Below, in pieces: positions 1-7,043 of a DNA stretch of 7,043 bases. The notes beneath the pieces are model-generated. The model did no database searches. It was given only the letters and a program-made list of their open reading frames with translations, and was not told the DNA's origin. A program made the translations under genes and the position numbers. Every line of letters begins with the position of its first letter. Position 1 is the first letter of the stretch. Source of the stretch: an uncultured Alphaproteobacteria bacterium (lineage in GTDB: Bacteria; Pseudomonadota; Alphaproteobacteria; Reyranellales; Reyranellaceae); contig CAIYWM010000770.1 in assembly GCA_903929895.1 (NCBI GenBank), forward strand, positions 1 through 7,043, in the 5' to 3' direction.

Positions 1-26
1 CGGGCCGGGCGGAGGTGACGGCGGGT

Positions 27-488
27 TCAATCGTTCCCTCTTTGGGATTGCCGACGGAAGTAGCGCTCGCCGTCGGTGGGTTTGAAGAAGGTGCGTATGA
101 CGCCATTGGCATTGAAGGCGATGAAGGCACCGGTGTCACGGTCGAAACGCGTCACGACCCCATCGCGCCGCACCGTCTCGAGGATCGCTCCGCCGACCTT
201 GGCGTCGCGCAGCAGCTGCGCCTGCCGAAGATAGTCCTGCTTGGTGATGCGACCGAACTCGGCACCGTGTTTCTGATAGTGATCGTCGAGGCGGCGCTGG
301 TCGGCGAAGCCGACGCTCGTGCCCCAGCCCTGACCCGCCTCGCGCGCCTCGGCGGAAATCGTGGGACCGCGCGCACCCTCGCGCTGTCCGCGTTCGGAGG
401 TCTGGGTCCAGAAGAGGAAGATCGCGACCGCCGCCAGCGCCGCCGTCAGCAGACGGCGCCACGGCAAGCCGCGGGTGCGGAGGTTCAT
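27..488 (-). CDS. Small membrane-anchored protein with a BECR/RNase-toxin-like C-terminal domain
   Basis: Predicted protein of 153 aa, function unproven. Residues 1-12 are basic and 13-27 form one hydrophobic segment, so it is a signal-anchor or uncleaved signal with the rest probably periplasmic. Residues 28-60 are a polar linker. Residues 68-146 carry a pattern I recall from the C-terminal tips of polymorphic toxins of the barnase/EndoU/colicin E5/RelE (BECR) type: HYQKHGAEFG (70-79), a helix with YLRQA, then basic strands RFDRDTGAFIAF and a closing VIRTFFKP (130-137). H70, H74, R114 and K136 are candidate active-site residues by analogy only. I chose the ATG at 488, four bases after the puuD stop, which suggests translational coupling; an in-frame ATG at 524 would overlap puuD by 32 bases. 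No strong Shine-Dalgarno is visible. No obvious immunity gene adjoins it. It may instead be a harmless domesticated or envelope protein. The reading frame is well supported; the toxin-like call is moderate. Confidence 0.7.
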   Translation of the reverse strand: MNLRTRGLPWRRLLTAALAAVAIFLFWTQTSERGQREGARGPTISAEAREAGQGWGTSVGFADQRRLDDHYQKHGAEFGRITKQDYLRQAQLLRDAKVGGAILETVRRDGVVTRFDRDTGAFIAFNANGVIRTFFKPTDGERYFRRQSQRGND

Positions 489-492
489 GGCG

Positions 493-1680
493 CTATTGTG
501 CGCCGCCTTTGAACCAGCGCGCAATCATTCGGCGCTCGGCATCGGTGATGTTCGTCATGTTGCCGGGCGGCATGACGCGCGAGGCGGCAGCCTGCTGGTT
601 GATGGCCGCGGCCATGGCGTGAATTTGCGCAGGCGTCTCGAGCAGAAACCCCTTCGGCGGCGCCAGGAAACCTTCCTGGGTGGGCTTTGCGGCATGGCAG
701 GGCGTGCAGCGCGCCTGGATGATGGGCTGGACCTCGGCGAAGGCCACCGGTCCGCCGCCGTCGGCGCTTGGCCTCGGCAGCGAAAGAAGTGCCGTGATGG
801 CGATGAAGACGAAGCCCGCTGCGAGGACCAGCGGGTTGGCATTGCCCTTGTGGCGCTGGACGAACCAGACACGAATCAGGGCGCCGGCGATCGAGATCGT
901 GAGCAGCAGCACCCAGTTCCACTCGTGGCCGTAGAGGCCCGCATAGTGGTTGCTGATCATCGTGAACAGCACCGGGAGTGTGAAATAGGTGTTGTGGACC
1001 GAGCGCTGGCGGCCCCGCAGCCCGTGGATCGGGTCGGGGATGCGGCCCTCTTCCTTGGCCTTCACCAGCTCGCGCTGGCCCGGGATGATCACGAAATAGA
1101 CGTTCAGCACCATGATGGTGCCGAGCATCGCGCCGAAATGGATGTAGGCGCCGCGGCCGGAGAAGATGTGGCACAGCGCCCAGGCGGCGACGACGCAGTA
1201 CAGGAAGATGAGGCCGCCCAGCACGACGTCGTCCTGGCCCAGGGTCGAGCGGCAGAGAAAGTCGTAGACCAGCCATCCCAGCACGAGGAACCCGAGCCCG
1301 ATGGCGATCGCCTGCGGCCGCGTCAGCGGCAGGACCGATGGATCGATCAGCGCGACCTCGGCCCCGTAGTAGTAGACGAGGCAGAGCAGGAAGAAGCCGG
1401 TGACGAGCGTCGTGTAGGCTTCCCACTTGAACCAGTGCAGCTCGGGCGGCAGCCGCTCCGGCGCCACCTTGAACTTCTTGGCCGTGTAGAAGCCGCCGCC
1501 ATGGACCGCCCAGACCTCGCCGCCGATTCCCCTGGCCTCGTCGGCCGGGTCGAGCGGCTTGTGCAGGTGGTTGTCCAGCCAGATGAAATAGAAAGAGGCG
1601 CCGATCCAGGCGATGCCCACGATCATGTGAGCCCAGCGCAGCAGCAGATTCAGCCAGTCTATGACGAAAGCGGCGTCCAT
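493..1680 (-). CDS. puuD: Urate hydroxylase PuuD, membrane-bound, with cytochrome c domain
   Basis: Oxidises urate to 5-hydroxyisourate, the first step of urate breakdown. Family knowledge is that PuuD passes electrons through a fused cytochrome c to the respiratory chain instead of producing H2O2 as soluble uricase does. The 395-aa length fits the family. I see about eight hydrophobic segments, near residues 7-35, 90-107, 124-142, 152-173, 183-200, 226-245, 250-272 and 280-300. The conserved N-terminal region includes WAHMIVGIAWIGASFYF and VHGGGFY (59-65). The C-terminal domain has a haem c motif CTPCH (325-329) and a likely distal ligand in MPPGNM (M370 or M375), so it should lie in the periplasm. 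The start at 1680 is preceded by GAGGG (1684-1688) at a short spacing of 3-4 bases. The frame stays open upstream to 2169, but that would cross malate synthase on the other strand. It is divergent from malate synthase. No 5-hydroxyisourate hydrolase or OHCU decarboxylase gene is in the window. Confidence 0.93.
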   Translation of the reverse strand: MDAAFVIDWLNLLLRWAHMIVGIAWIGASFYFIWLDNHLHKPLDPADEARGIGGEVWAVHGGGFYTAKKFKVAPERLPPELHWFKWEAYTTLVTGFFLLCLVYYYGAEVALIDPSVLPLTRPQAIAIGLGFLVLGWLVYDFLCRSTLGQDDVVLGGLIFLYCVVAAWALCHIFSGRGAYIHFGAMLGTIMVLNVYFVIIPGQRELVKAKEEGRIPDPIHGLRGRQRSVHNTYFTLPVLFTMISNHYAGLYGHEWNWVLLLTISIAGALIRVWFVQRHKGNANPLVLAAGFVFIAITALLSLPRPSADGGGPVAFAEVQPIIQARCTPCHAAKPTQEGFLAPPKGFLLETPAQIHAMAAAINQQAAASRVMPPGNMTNITDAERRMIARWFKGGAQ

Positions 1681-1768
1681 GAACCCTCGTAGCGCCTTGC
1701 CGGGGGCTGCCTCAAGGCGGTAAATCGCCCTTTCGACTGAAAGCGAACGAATTTTGAGGGGAACGACG
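1681..1768. promoter_or_regulatory. Divergent intergenic region between puuD and malate synthase, with two inverted repeats
   Basis: These 88 bases must carry the promoters for both directions unless either gene is read from further away. They contain a perfect 7-bp inverted repeat, CGCCTTG (1693-1699) and CAAGGCG (1713-1719), with 13 bases between the arms. A second perfect repeat is CTTTC (1730-1734), GACT, GAAAG (1739-1743). Either could be an operator for a shared regulator. A weak plus-strand promoter candidate is TTGCCG (1697-1702), 18 bases, TAAATC (1721-1726). It matches the -10 consensus at only three positions, so I do not rely on it. No regulator gene is present in the window. Confidence 0.4.
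1756..1761 (+). promoter_or_regulatory. Shine-Dalgarno of malate synthase, fixes the start
   Basis: GAGGGG lies seven bases before the ATG at 1769. This is the site that favours ATG 1769 over the in-frame TTG at 1754, which lies within and just before this motif and so could not use it. Confidence 0.75.
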
Positions 1769-3388
<1,620 letters not shown>

Positions 3389-3398
3389 AGGACAGACG

Positions 3399-4931
3399 AT
3401 GATCAAGACCGTTTATGACGTCACCTCAGCGGGCAAGCCCGACGCGCCGGCTATCGGCGCGCCGGGACGGCCCTGGCTCACCTATGGCGCCCTGAAGAAG
3501 CTGACCGACGATACGCTGGCGGCACTGAACGCCGTCGGCATCGGCCGCGGCGACCGCGTTGCCATGGTGGCGCCCAACGGGCCGGAGATGGCGTCCTCGT
3601 TCATCGCCGTCGCGTCGGGCACCAGTTCGGCGCCGCTCAACCCGGCCTATCGTGCCGACGAGTTCGAGTTCTATCTCGACGACCTGAAGCCCAAGGCGGT
3701 GATCGTACAGCAGGGCATGGACAGCCCGGTGCGCGCGATGGCCGGGAAGGTCGGCGTGCCGATCATCGAGCTGATCCCGACCGCCGACGGTCCGGCCGGC
3801 AGCTTCACGCTCGACGTGTCGGCGCTGAAGCCGGCCAAGGCCGCGAGTCCCGGCACGTCGGTCGACGGCGAGATCGCGCTGGTGCTGCACACTTCGGGCA
3901 CGACGGCGCGGCCCAAGATCGTGCCGCTGTCGACGGCCAACCTCGCGGCCTCGGCGCGTCATATCGCGGAATCGCTGGCGCTGACGCCGGGCGACCGCTG
4001 CATGAACATCATGCCGCTGTTCCACATCCACGGGCTGATCGCCGCGACGCTCTCGTCGCTGGGGGCCGGCGCCGCGGTGTCGTGCACGCCGGGCTTCAAC
4101 GCGCTGCGCTTCTTCGCCCAGCTCGAGGAGGTGAAGCCCACCTGGTACACGGCCGTGCCGACGATGCACCAGGCGATCCTGACGCGCCTGCGCAGCCATG
4201 CCGACGCGGCGAAGGCCGCCAAGCTTCGCTTCATCCGTTCCTCGTCGGCCTCGCTGCCGCCGCAGGTCATGCTCGAACTCGAGGCCGCGTTCGACTGCCC
4301 GGTGATCGAGGCCTACGGCATGACCGAGGCCAGCCATCAGATGGCGTCGAATGCGCTGCCCCCGGGCAAGCGCAAGCCGGGCGCCGTCGGCCTGCCGGCC
4401 GGTCCGAAGATCGCGATCATGGACGAGGCCGGCCACTTCCTGCCGCAGGGCACGATCGGCGAGGTCGTGATCCAGGGACCGAACGTCACGGCGGGCTACG
4501 ACAACAATCCCGATGCCAACCTGAAGGCGTTCGCCGAGGGCTGGTTCCGCACCGGCGACCAGGGCCGCTTCGACGAGGACGGTTACCTGTTCCTGACCGG
4601 CCGCCTGAAGGAGATCATCAACCGCGGCGGCGAGAAGATCAGCCCGATCGAGGTCGACACGATCCTGATGGATCATCCGGCGGTCGAGCAGGTCGTGACC
4701 TTCGCCATCCCCCATCCCATGCTGGGCGAGGATGTCGGCGCGGTCGTCGTGCTGCGGTCGGGCCAGGAGGCGACGGAGCGCGAGCTGCGCGACTTCGTGG
4801 CCAAGCATGCCGCCGACTTCAAGGTGCCGCGCAAGGTCGTGTTCGTGAGCGAGATCCCCAAGGGCGCCACCGGCAAGCTGCAGCGCATCGGCCTCGCCGC
4901 CAAGCTCGGCCTCGCCGAGGCAAAAGCCTGA
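3399..4931 (+). CDS. AMP-forming acyl-CoA ligase, probably oxalate-CoA ligase (oxalyl-CoA synthetase)
   Basis: ANL-superfamily ligase of 510 aa: activates a carboxylate with ATP to an acyl-adenylate and then forms the CoA thioester. Motifs are complete: phosphate loop HTSGTTARPK (164-173), MPLFHIHG (205-212), adenine/Mg block EAYGMTEASHQM (304-315), RTGDQG with Asp387, hinge GRLKEIINRGGEKISP (from 401) and the C-terminal catalytic Lys493 in GATGKLQR. From memory, several stretches closely match yeast Pcs60 and plant AAE3, the characterised oxalyl-CoA synthetases: EAYxMTEASHQM followed by LPPGKRKPG, LRFIRS.S..L, TWYTAVPTxHQ.IL and SSLGAGAAV. AAE3 is about 514 aa, nearly the same size. Oxalate is therefore the favoured substrate; another short carboxylate or dicarboxylate remains possible. 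The Shine-Dalgarno AAGGA (3388-3392) overlaps the malate synthase stop. Sitting between malate synthase and a PanE-like reductase supports a role in oxalate or glyoxylate metabolism. The superfamily is near certain; the substrate is an inference. Confidence 0.93.
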   Translation: MIKTVYDVTSAGKPDAPAIGAPGRPWLTYGALKKLTDDTLAALNAVGIGRGDRVAMVAPNGPEMASSFIAVASGTSSAPLNPAYRADEFEFYLDDLKPKAVIVQQGMDSPVRAMAGKVGVPIIELIPTADGPAGSFTLDVSALKPAKAASPGTSVDGEIALVLHTSGTTARPKIVPLSTANLAASARHIAESLALTPGDRCMNIMPLFHIHGLIAATLSSLGAGAAVSCTPGFNALRFFAQLEEVKPTWYTAVPTMHQAILTRLRSHADAAKAAKLRFIRSSSASLPPQVMLELEAAFDCPVIEAYGMTEASHQMASNALPPGKRKPGAVGLPAGPKIAIMDEAGHFLPQGTIGEVVIQGPNVTAGYDNNPDANLKAFAEGWFRTGDQGRFDEDGYLFLTGRLKEIINRGGEKISPIEVDTILMDHPAVEQVVTFAIPHPMLGEDVGAVVVLRSGQEATERELRDFVAKHAADFKVPRKVVFVSEIPKGATGKLQRIGLAAKLGLAEAKA

Positions 4932-4933
4932 GG
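4930..4933 (+). promoter_or_regulatory. Shine-Dalgarno supporting a GTG start for the PanE-like gene
   Basis: GAGG overlaps the stop codon of the ligase and lies eight bases before GTG 4942. The ATG at 4937 is out of frame and gives only ATG-ACG-TGA, so the GTG is the start that yields the intact Rossmann motif. Confidence 0.6.
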
Positions 4934-4941
4934 ACGATGAC

Positions 4942-5910
4942 GTGACCTCGATCTGCGTTTTCGGCGCCGGCGCGATCGGCGGCCTGATGGCGGCCAAGCT
5001 CGAAATGGCCGGCACGCCCGTCACCGTGGTGGCGCGCGGCCCGCATGGCGAGGCACTGCGCACGAGGGGCCTGGTGCTGCTGAGCGACGGCAAGGAGACG
5101 GTGACGGAACCGCGCGTCGCCTCCGATCCGAAGGAGATCGGGCCGCAGGACTATCTCGTCCTGACCCTGAAGGCGCACTCGCTGCTGCCGGCGATGGCGC
5201 AGCTCAAACCGCTGATCGGGCCGCACACCACGATCGTCGCGGCGATCAACGGCGTGCCCTGGTGGTACACCTACAAGCTGGGCGGCGAATTCGAAGGCAA
5301 GCGCATCGAGTCGGTCGATCCCGACGGAGCGCTGACGGCTGCGCTGCCTCCCTCGCAGGTGCTGGGCAGCATCGTCTATCCGGCCGCCGACGTGGTCGAG
5401 CCCGGCGTCATCCACCACACCTACGGCGACCGCTTCACGCTCGGCGAGCCGGACGGCAGCCGCAGCGAACGTGCGGCGAAGCTGTCGGAACTGCTGATCA
5501 AGGCAGGCCTCAAGGCGCCGGTGCGCCCGCGCATCCGCGACGAGCTGTGGGTCAAGCTCTGGGGCAACATGGCCTTCAACCCGATCAGCGCGCTGACCGG
5601 GGCGACGCTCGACAAGGTGATCCGCGATCCGGGGACGCATGCGGTCTGCCGCGCGCTGATGGTCGAGGGGCAGGCCGTCGCCGAGAAGCTCGGCGTGAAG
5701 TTCGCGATCAACGTCGACAAGCGCATCGCCGGGGGCGCCGAAGTGGGTGCCCACAAGACCTCGATGCTGCAGGACCTCGAACGTGGCCGGCCGCTGGAGA
5801 TCGAGGCGCTTCTGGGCGCCGTCGTCGAGATGTCGGAATGGGTCGGCGTCGACATGCCGATCGGACGCAGCGTGCTGGCGCTGGTCCGCCAGCGCGCCGC
5901 GATGCGCTGA
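4942..5910 (+). CDS. Ketopantoate reductase (PanE/ApbA) family oxidoreductase, candidate oxalyl-CoA reductase
   Basis: NAD(P)H-dependent reductase of 322 aa with the two-domain PanE/ApbA layout. The N-terminal Rossmann motif GAGAIGG (8-14) follows directly on the GTG start. Family catalytic and substrate residues appear present: Asn103 in AINGVPWW, Lys205 in DELWVKLWGN, Ser274 in HKTSMLQD and Glu286 in RPLEIEALLG. True PanE reduces 2-ketopantoate to pantoate, but no pantothenate gene (panB, panC) is nearby. The upstream neighbours are malate synthase and an oxalyl-CoA-synthetase-like ligase. In Methylobacterium extorquens a PanE homologue, PanE2, is the oxalyl-CoA reductase that makes glyoxylate, so the same reaction is the favoured guess here. 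The NGVPWW block is also, from memory, usual in PanE-like paralogues and not in E. coli PanE. The gene starts ten bases after the ligase stop and ends 14 bases before the GNAT gene, so it is probably co-transcribed. Family certain; substrate inferred. Confidence 0.93.
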   Translation: MTSICVFGAGAIGGLMAAKLEMAGTPVTVVARGPHGEALRTRGLVLLSDGKETVTEPRVASDPKEIGPQDYLVLTLKAHSLLPAMAQLKPLIGPHTTIVAAINGVPWWYTYKLGGEFEGKRIESVDPDGALTAALPPSQVLGSIVYPAADVVEPGVIHHTYGDRFTLGEPDGSRSERAAKLSELLIKAGLKAPVRPRIRDELWVKLWGNMAFNPISALTGATLDKVIRDPGTHAVCRALMVEGQAVAEKLGVKFAINVDKRIAGGAEVGAHKTSMLQDLERGRPLEIEALLGAVVEMSEWVGVDMPIGRSVLALVRQRAAMR

Positions 5911-5924
5911 GGTGGAGCGCTGAA

Positions 5925-6344
5925 ATGGAAAAGATCGATCTCGTCTTCGAACCCGAAAATGCGCGCGCCGCGAGCTACGTGAGCGAGCGCCTGGCGATGT
6001 TCAATTCGAGTCGCACGGGCAAGTCCGACTGGTATACCTGCAACATCTTCCTGAAGGGCGAGAGGGCCGAGATCCTGGGCGGCCTGCTGGGCTACCTCTG
6101 GTCGGACTGGCTGTTCGTCTCGATGCTGTGGGTCGACGAGCCGCTGCGCGGCCGGGGCCACGCCACGCGCCTGATGGACGCCGCCGAGGACTATGCCCGC
6201 ATGCGCGGCTGCCACTCCGCCCATCTCGACACCCACACCTGGCAGGCCCGCCCGTTCTACGAGAAGCGCGGCTACGAACTCTTCGCCACCCTCGACGACT
6301 ATCCGCCGGGCCATAAGAAGTTCTTCCTGAGGAAGCGCCTCTAG
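5925..6344 (+). CDS. GNAT-family N-acetyltransferase
   Basis: Predicted cytosolic acetyltransferase of 139 aa using acetyl-CoA; substrate unknown. The acetyl-CoA pyrophosphate loop R/Q-x-x-G-x-G/A appears as RGRGHA (75-80), preceded by the strand LFVSMLWVD and followed by the helix LMDAAEDYARMRG. Motif B is seen in HLDTHTWQARPFYEKRGYE, with Tyr112 as the usual candidate general acid. It ends with YPPGHKKFFLRKRL, common in small stand-alone GNATs. The start at ATG 5925 is supported by GGAG (5914-5917) at seven bases. The longer open frame upstream in this phase is a shadow of the PanE-like gene. It follows that gene by 14 bases, so it is likely the last gene of the operon, but its link to glyoxylate chemistry is not evident. 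The stop codon TAG (6342-6344) lies inside the left end of a MITE-like repeat, so the last residues may have been reshaped by that insertion. Confidence 0.88.
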   Translation: MEKIDLVFEPENARAASYVSERLAMFNSSRTGKSDWYTCNIFLKGERAEILGGLLGYLWSDWLFVSMLWVDEPLRGRGHATRLMDAAEDYARMRGCHSAHLDTHTWQARPFYEKRGYELFATLDDYPPGHKKFFLRKRL

Positions 6345-6509
6345 CAGGCGGTTGAAAAAGCCAAAGTCCTGGCGAATAGACGAAATAAACGAAATAAACG
6401 AAACAAACGAAGCGGGTGTCGCACCCCTGTATCCTGTGTCGGGGTGACCCTTGGCGCAATAATATTGCTCGTCAGTGCTTCTGAAAGGCCTATTTCAACA
6501 GTCTGTTAG
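6341..6509. mobile_element. MITE-like non-coding element with imperfect terminal inverted repeats
   Basis: The left end (6341-6362, core TTGAAAAAGCC at 6352-6362) and right end (6487-6509, core GGCCTATTTCAA) are imperfect inverted copies of each other: reversed, the left reads CTTTTTCAACCGCCTG against CTATTTCAACAGTCTG. Both ends sit next to a TA dinucleotide (6342-6343 and 6507-6508), compatible with a TA target duplication, though that is only two bases. The roughly 170-base interior has no convincing gene and is less GC-rich than the flanking genes. It contains a 9-bp tandem repeat, a GGGTG/CACCC hairpin (6414-6426) competing with CACCCC/GGGGTG (6422-6446), and a palindrome GCAATA-A-TATTGC (6456-6468). 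The pattern suggests a miniature element moved in trans by an insertion sequence I cannot name. It could instead be an unrelated repeat that acts as a terminator. Confidence 0.55.
6372..6412. repeat. 9-bp tandem repeat, CGAAATAAA type
   Basis: Three head-to-tail units are visible: CGAAATAAA (6381-6389), CGAAATAAA (6390-6398) and CGAAACAAA (6399-6407). A partial CGAAG follows and a degenerate GCGAATAGA precedes. The unit length is a multiple of three; on the minus strand an open frame reads a repeated FVY, but nothing supports its being translated. It lies wholly inside the MITE-like element and is a candidate variable-number repeat. Confidence 0.8.
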
Positions 6510-6514
6510 TTCCT

Positions 6515-6604
6515 TTGTCGTCCTGAGCGCAGCGAAGGACCTAGCGGATCGATCAGAGCAGTGCTCAGCGAGTGCTAGATCCTTGGCTGCGCTCAGGATG
6601 ACAA
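6515..6604. repeat. Long palindromic intergenic repeat (31-bp arms), possible bidirectional terminator
   Basis: The arms at 6515-6545 and 6574-6604 are inverted copies with three mismatches over 31 bases. The core CCTGAGCGCAGC (6522-6533) is matched exactly by GCTGCGCTCAGG (6586-6597). The 28-base centre contains a small hairpin, GAGCA-G-TGCTC (6556-6566). From memory this CCTGAGCGCAGCGAAGGA type is a dispersed repeat in many alphaproteobacterial and other genomes. It lies between two convergent genes, where the RNA from either strand would fold into a strong stem. There is no run of T after the stem, so it is not a classical intrinsic terminator. Confidence 0.8.
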
Positions 6605-6624
6605 GAGTGCGGCCAGGCCTCGCG

Positions 6625-7043
6625 TCAGCGAACACCCAGTTCCTTCAGCCGCTTGTCGAGCGACAGCAGGTCGGCCCAGCTCTGGCGTTTGCTGGCGGGG
6701 GTGCGCAGCAGATAGGCGGGGTGGAAGGTCGGGAGGACCGGGACCTCGGTGCCGTCGTCGAGCGTGAGCGTCGTCCACTTGCCGCGCAGGCGGGTGATGC
6801 CCTCGGTCGTGTTCAGGACGGCCTTCACCGCGGTGCCGCCGGCCAGCACCACGATCTTCGGCCTGGCGAGTTCGATGTGGCGGCGCGTGAAGGCGAGGCA
6901 GATCGCCTGCTCGGACAAAGTCGGCGTGCGGTTGCCCGGCGGCCGCCAGAAGAGAATGTTGGTGATGTAGAGGTCGCGCTCGCGACTCATGCCGATGGCC
7001 GAGAACATGCGGTCCATGAGCTGGCCGCTGACGCCGACGAACG
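6625..7043 (-). CDS. Uracil-DNA glycosylase, family 4-like (partial, start beyond window)
   Basis: Removes uracil from DNA to begin base excision repair. The frame is open from the TGA at 6625 through the right edge; the first in-window ATG (7017) is not the start, because the bases before it read on as FVGVSGQL, the family motif usually written PFVG.SG.LL. About 139 codons are visible and the N-terminal third, with the GEAPG catalytic motif, is missing. Visible motifs are YITNILFWRPPGNRTPT, the core strand KIVVLAGGTAVKAVL, ITRLRGKW and the second catalytic motif HPAYLLR (His codon at 6721-6723). Canonical family 4 enzymes bind a 4Fe-4S cluster through cysteines including one in CRPPGNR. Here that position is Trp (codon 6946-6948) and only one cysteine, in AICLAF, is visible, so the cluster is doubtful. 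It is convergent with the GNAT gene and unrelated to the glyoxylate genes. Confidence 0.88.
   Translation of the reverse strand, partial: FVGVSGQLMDRMFSAIGMSRERDLYITNILFWRPPGNRTPTLSEQAICLAFTRRHIELARPKIVVLAGGTAVKAVLNTTEGITRLRGKWTTLTLDDGTEVPVLPTFHPAYLLRTPASKRQSWADLLSLDKRLKELGVR

Noticed and set aside
1..26. Possible gene or terminator at the left edge
   Set aside because: Only 26 bases remain downstream of the toxin-like gene and I see no supported feature in them.
361..1692. 443-codon open frame on the plus strand opposite puuD
   Set aside because: Asp/Glu/Arg-rich shadow; puuD on the other strand has membrane segments and a haem motif in the right order.
3426..5093. 555-codon open frame on the minus strand opposite the ligase
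   Set aside because: Arg/His/Gly-rich shadow of a gene with complete catalytic motifs; no family pattern of its own.
5262..5924. N-terminal extension of the GNAT gene
   Set aside because: The extension is an Arg/Gly-rich shadow of the PanE-like gene; the ATG at 5925 has a well-placed ribosome site and gives a normal GNAT length.
6372..6412. Possible CRISPR array
   Set aside because: The units are 9 bp with no spacers, so it is a simple tandem repeat.
6001..6459. 152-codon minus-strand frame with a FVYFVYFVYS run
   Set aside because: The run comes from the 9-bp tandem repeat and the rest is an Arg/Ser-rich shadow of the GNAT gene.
6515..6604. Classical intrinsic terminator
   Set aside because: The stem is long and strong but no T-run follows on either strand.

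Overview
This is a GC-rich, densely coded chromosomal window that looks alphaproteobacterial. The evidence is the protein styles (PuuD-type urate hydroxylase, AceB-type malate synthase, a family-4-like uracil-DNA glycosylase with the WRPPGNR signature) and a dispersed-repeat type built on CCTGAGCGCAGCGAAGGA. An order such as Rhodospirillales or Hyphomicrobiales (perhaps Reyranella-like) is a guess. There are seven genes, one of them cut by the right edge. I see no tRNA, rRNA or CRISPR array and no transposase or phage gene.

Layout. Minus strand, left: puuD (1680 to 493), a membrane urate hydroxylase with a C-terminal cytochrome c domain. It is followed four bases later by a small membrane-anchored protein (488 to 27) whose C-terminal domain resembles RNase-toxin (BECR-type) tips of polymorphic toxins. 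An 88-base divergent regulatory region (1681-1768) carries two perfect inverted repeats. Plus strand, centre: a tight four-gene run with gaps of 10 to 14 bases. It holds malate synthase A (1769-3388), an oxalyl-CoA-synthetase-like acyl-CoA ligase (3399-4931), a ketopantoate-reductase-family oxidoreductase (4942-5910) and a GNAT acetyltransferase (5925-6344). A 280-base gene-free stretch (6345-6624) follows. It holds a MITE-like element with 22/23-base terminal inverted repeats and a 9-bp tandem repeat, then a 90-base palindromic repeat. Last is the 3' part of a uracil-DNA glycosylase gene on the minus strand (6625 to beyond 7043).

How the genes may work together. The most interesting reading is that the plus-strand operon is an oxalate-to-malate module. 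The ligase would make oxalyl-CoA, the PanE-like enzyme would reduce it to glyoxylate (as described for PanE2 oxalyl-CoA reductase of Methylobacterium extorquens), and malate synthase would condense glyoxylate with acetyl-CoA. The divergent urate hydroxylase opens purine degradation, another route that can end in glyoxylate. The locus may therefore be a glyoxylate node fed from oxalate and urate. The enzyme families are well supported. The oxalate assignment rests on motif similarity recalled from Pcs60/AAE3 and on gene order, and is an inference.
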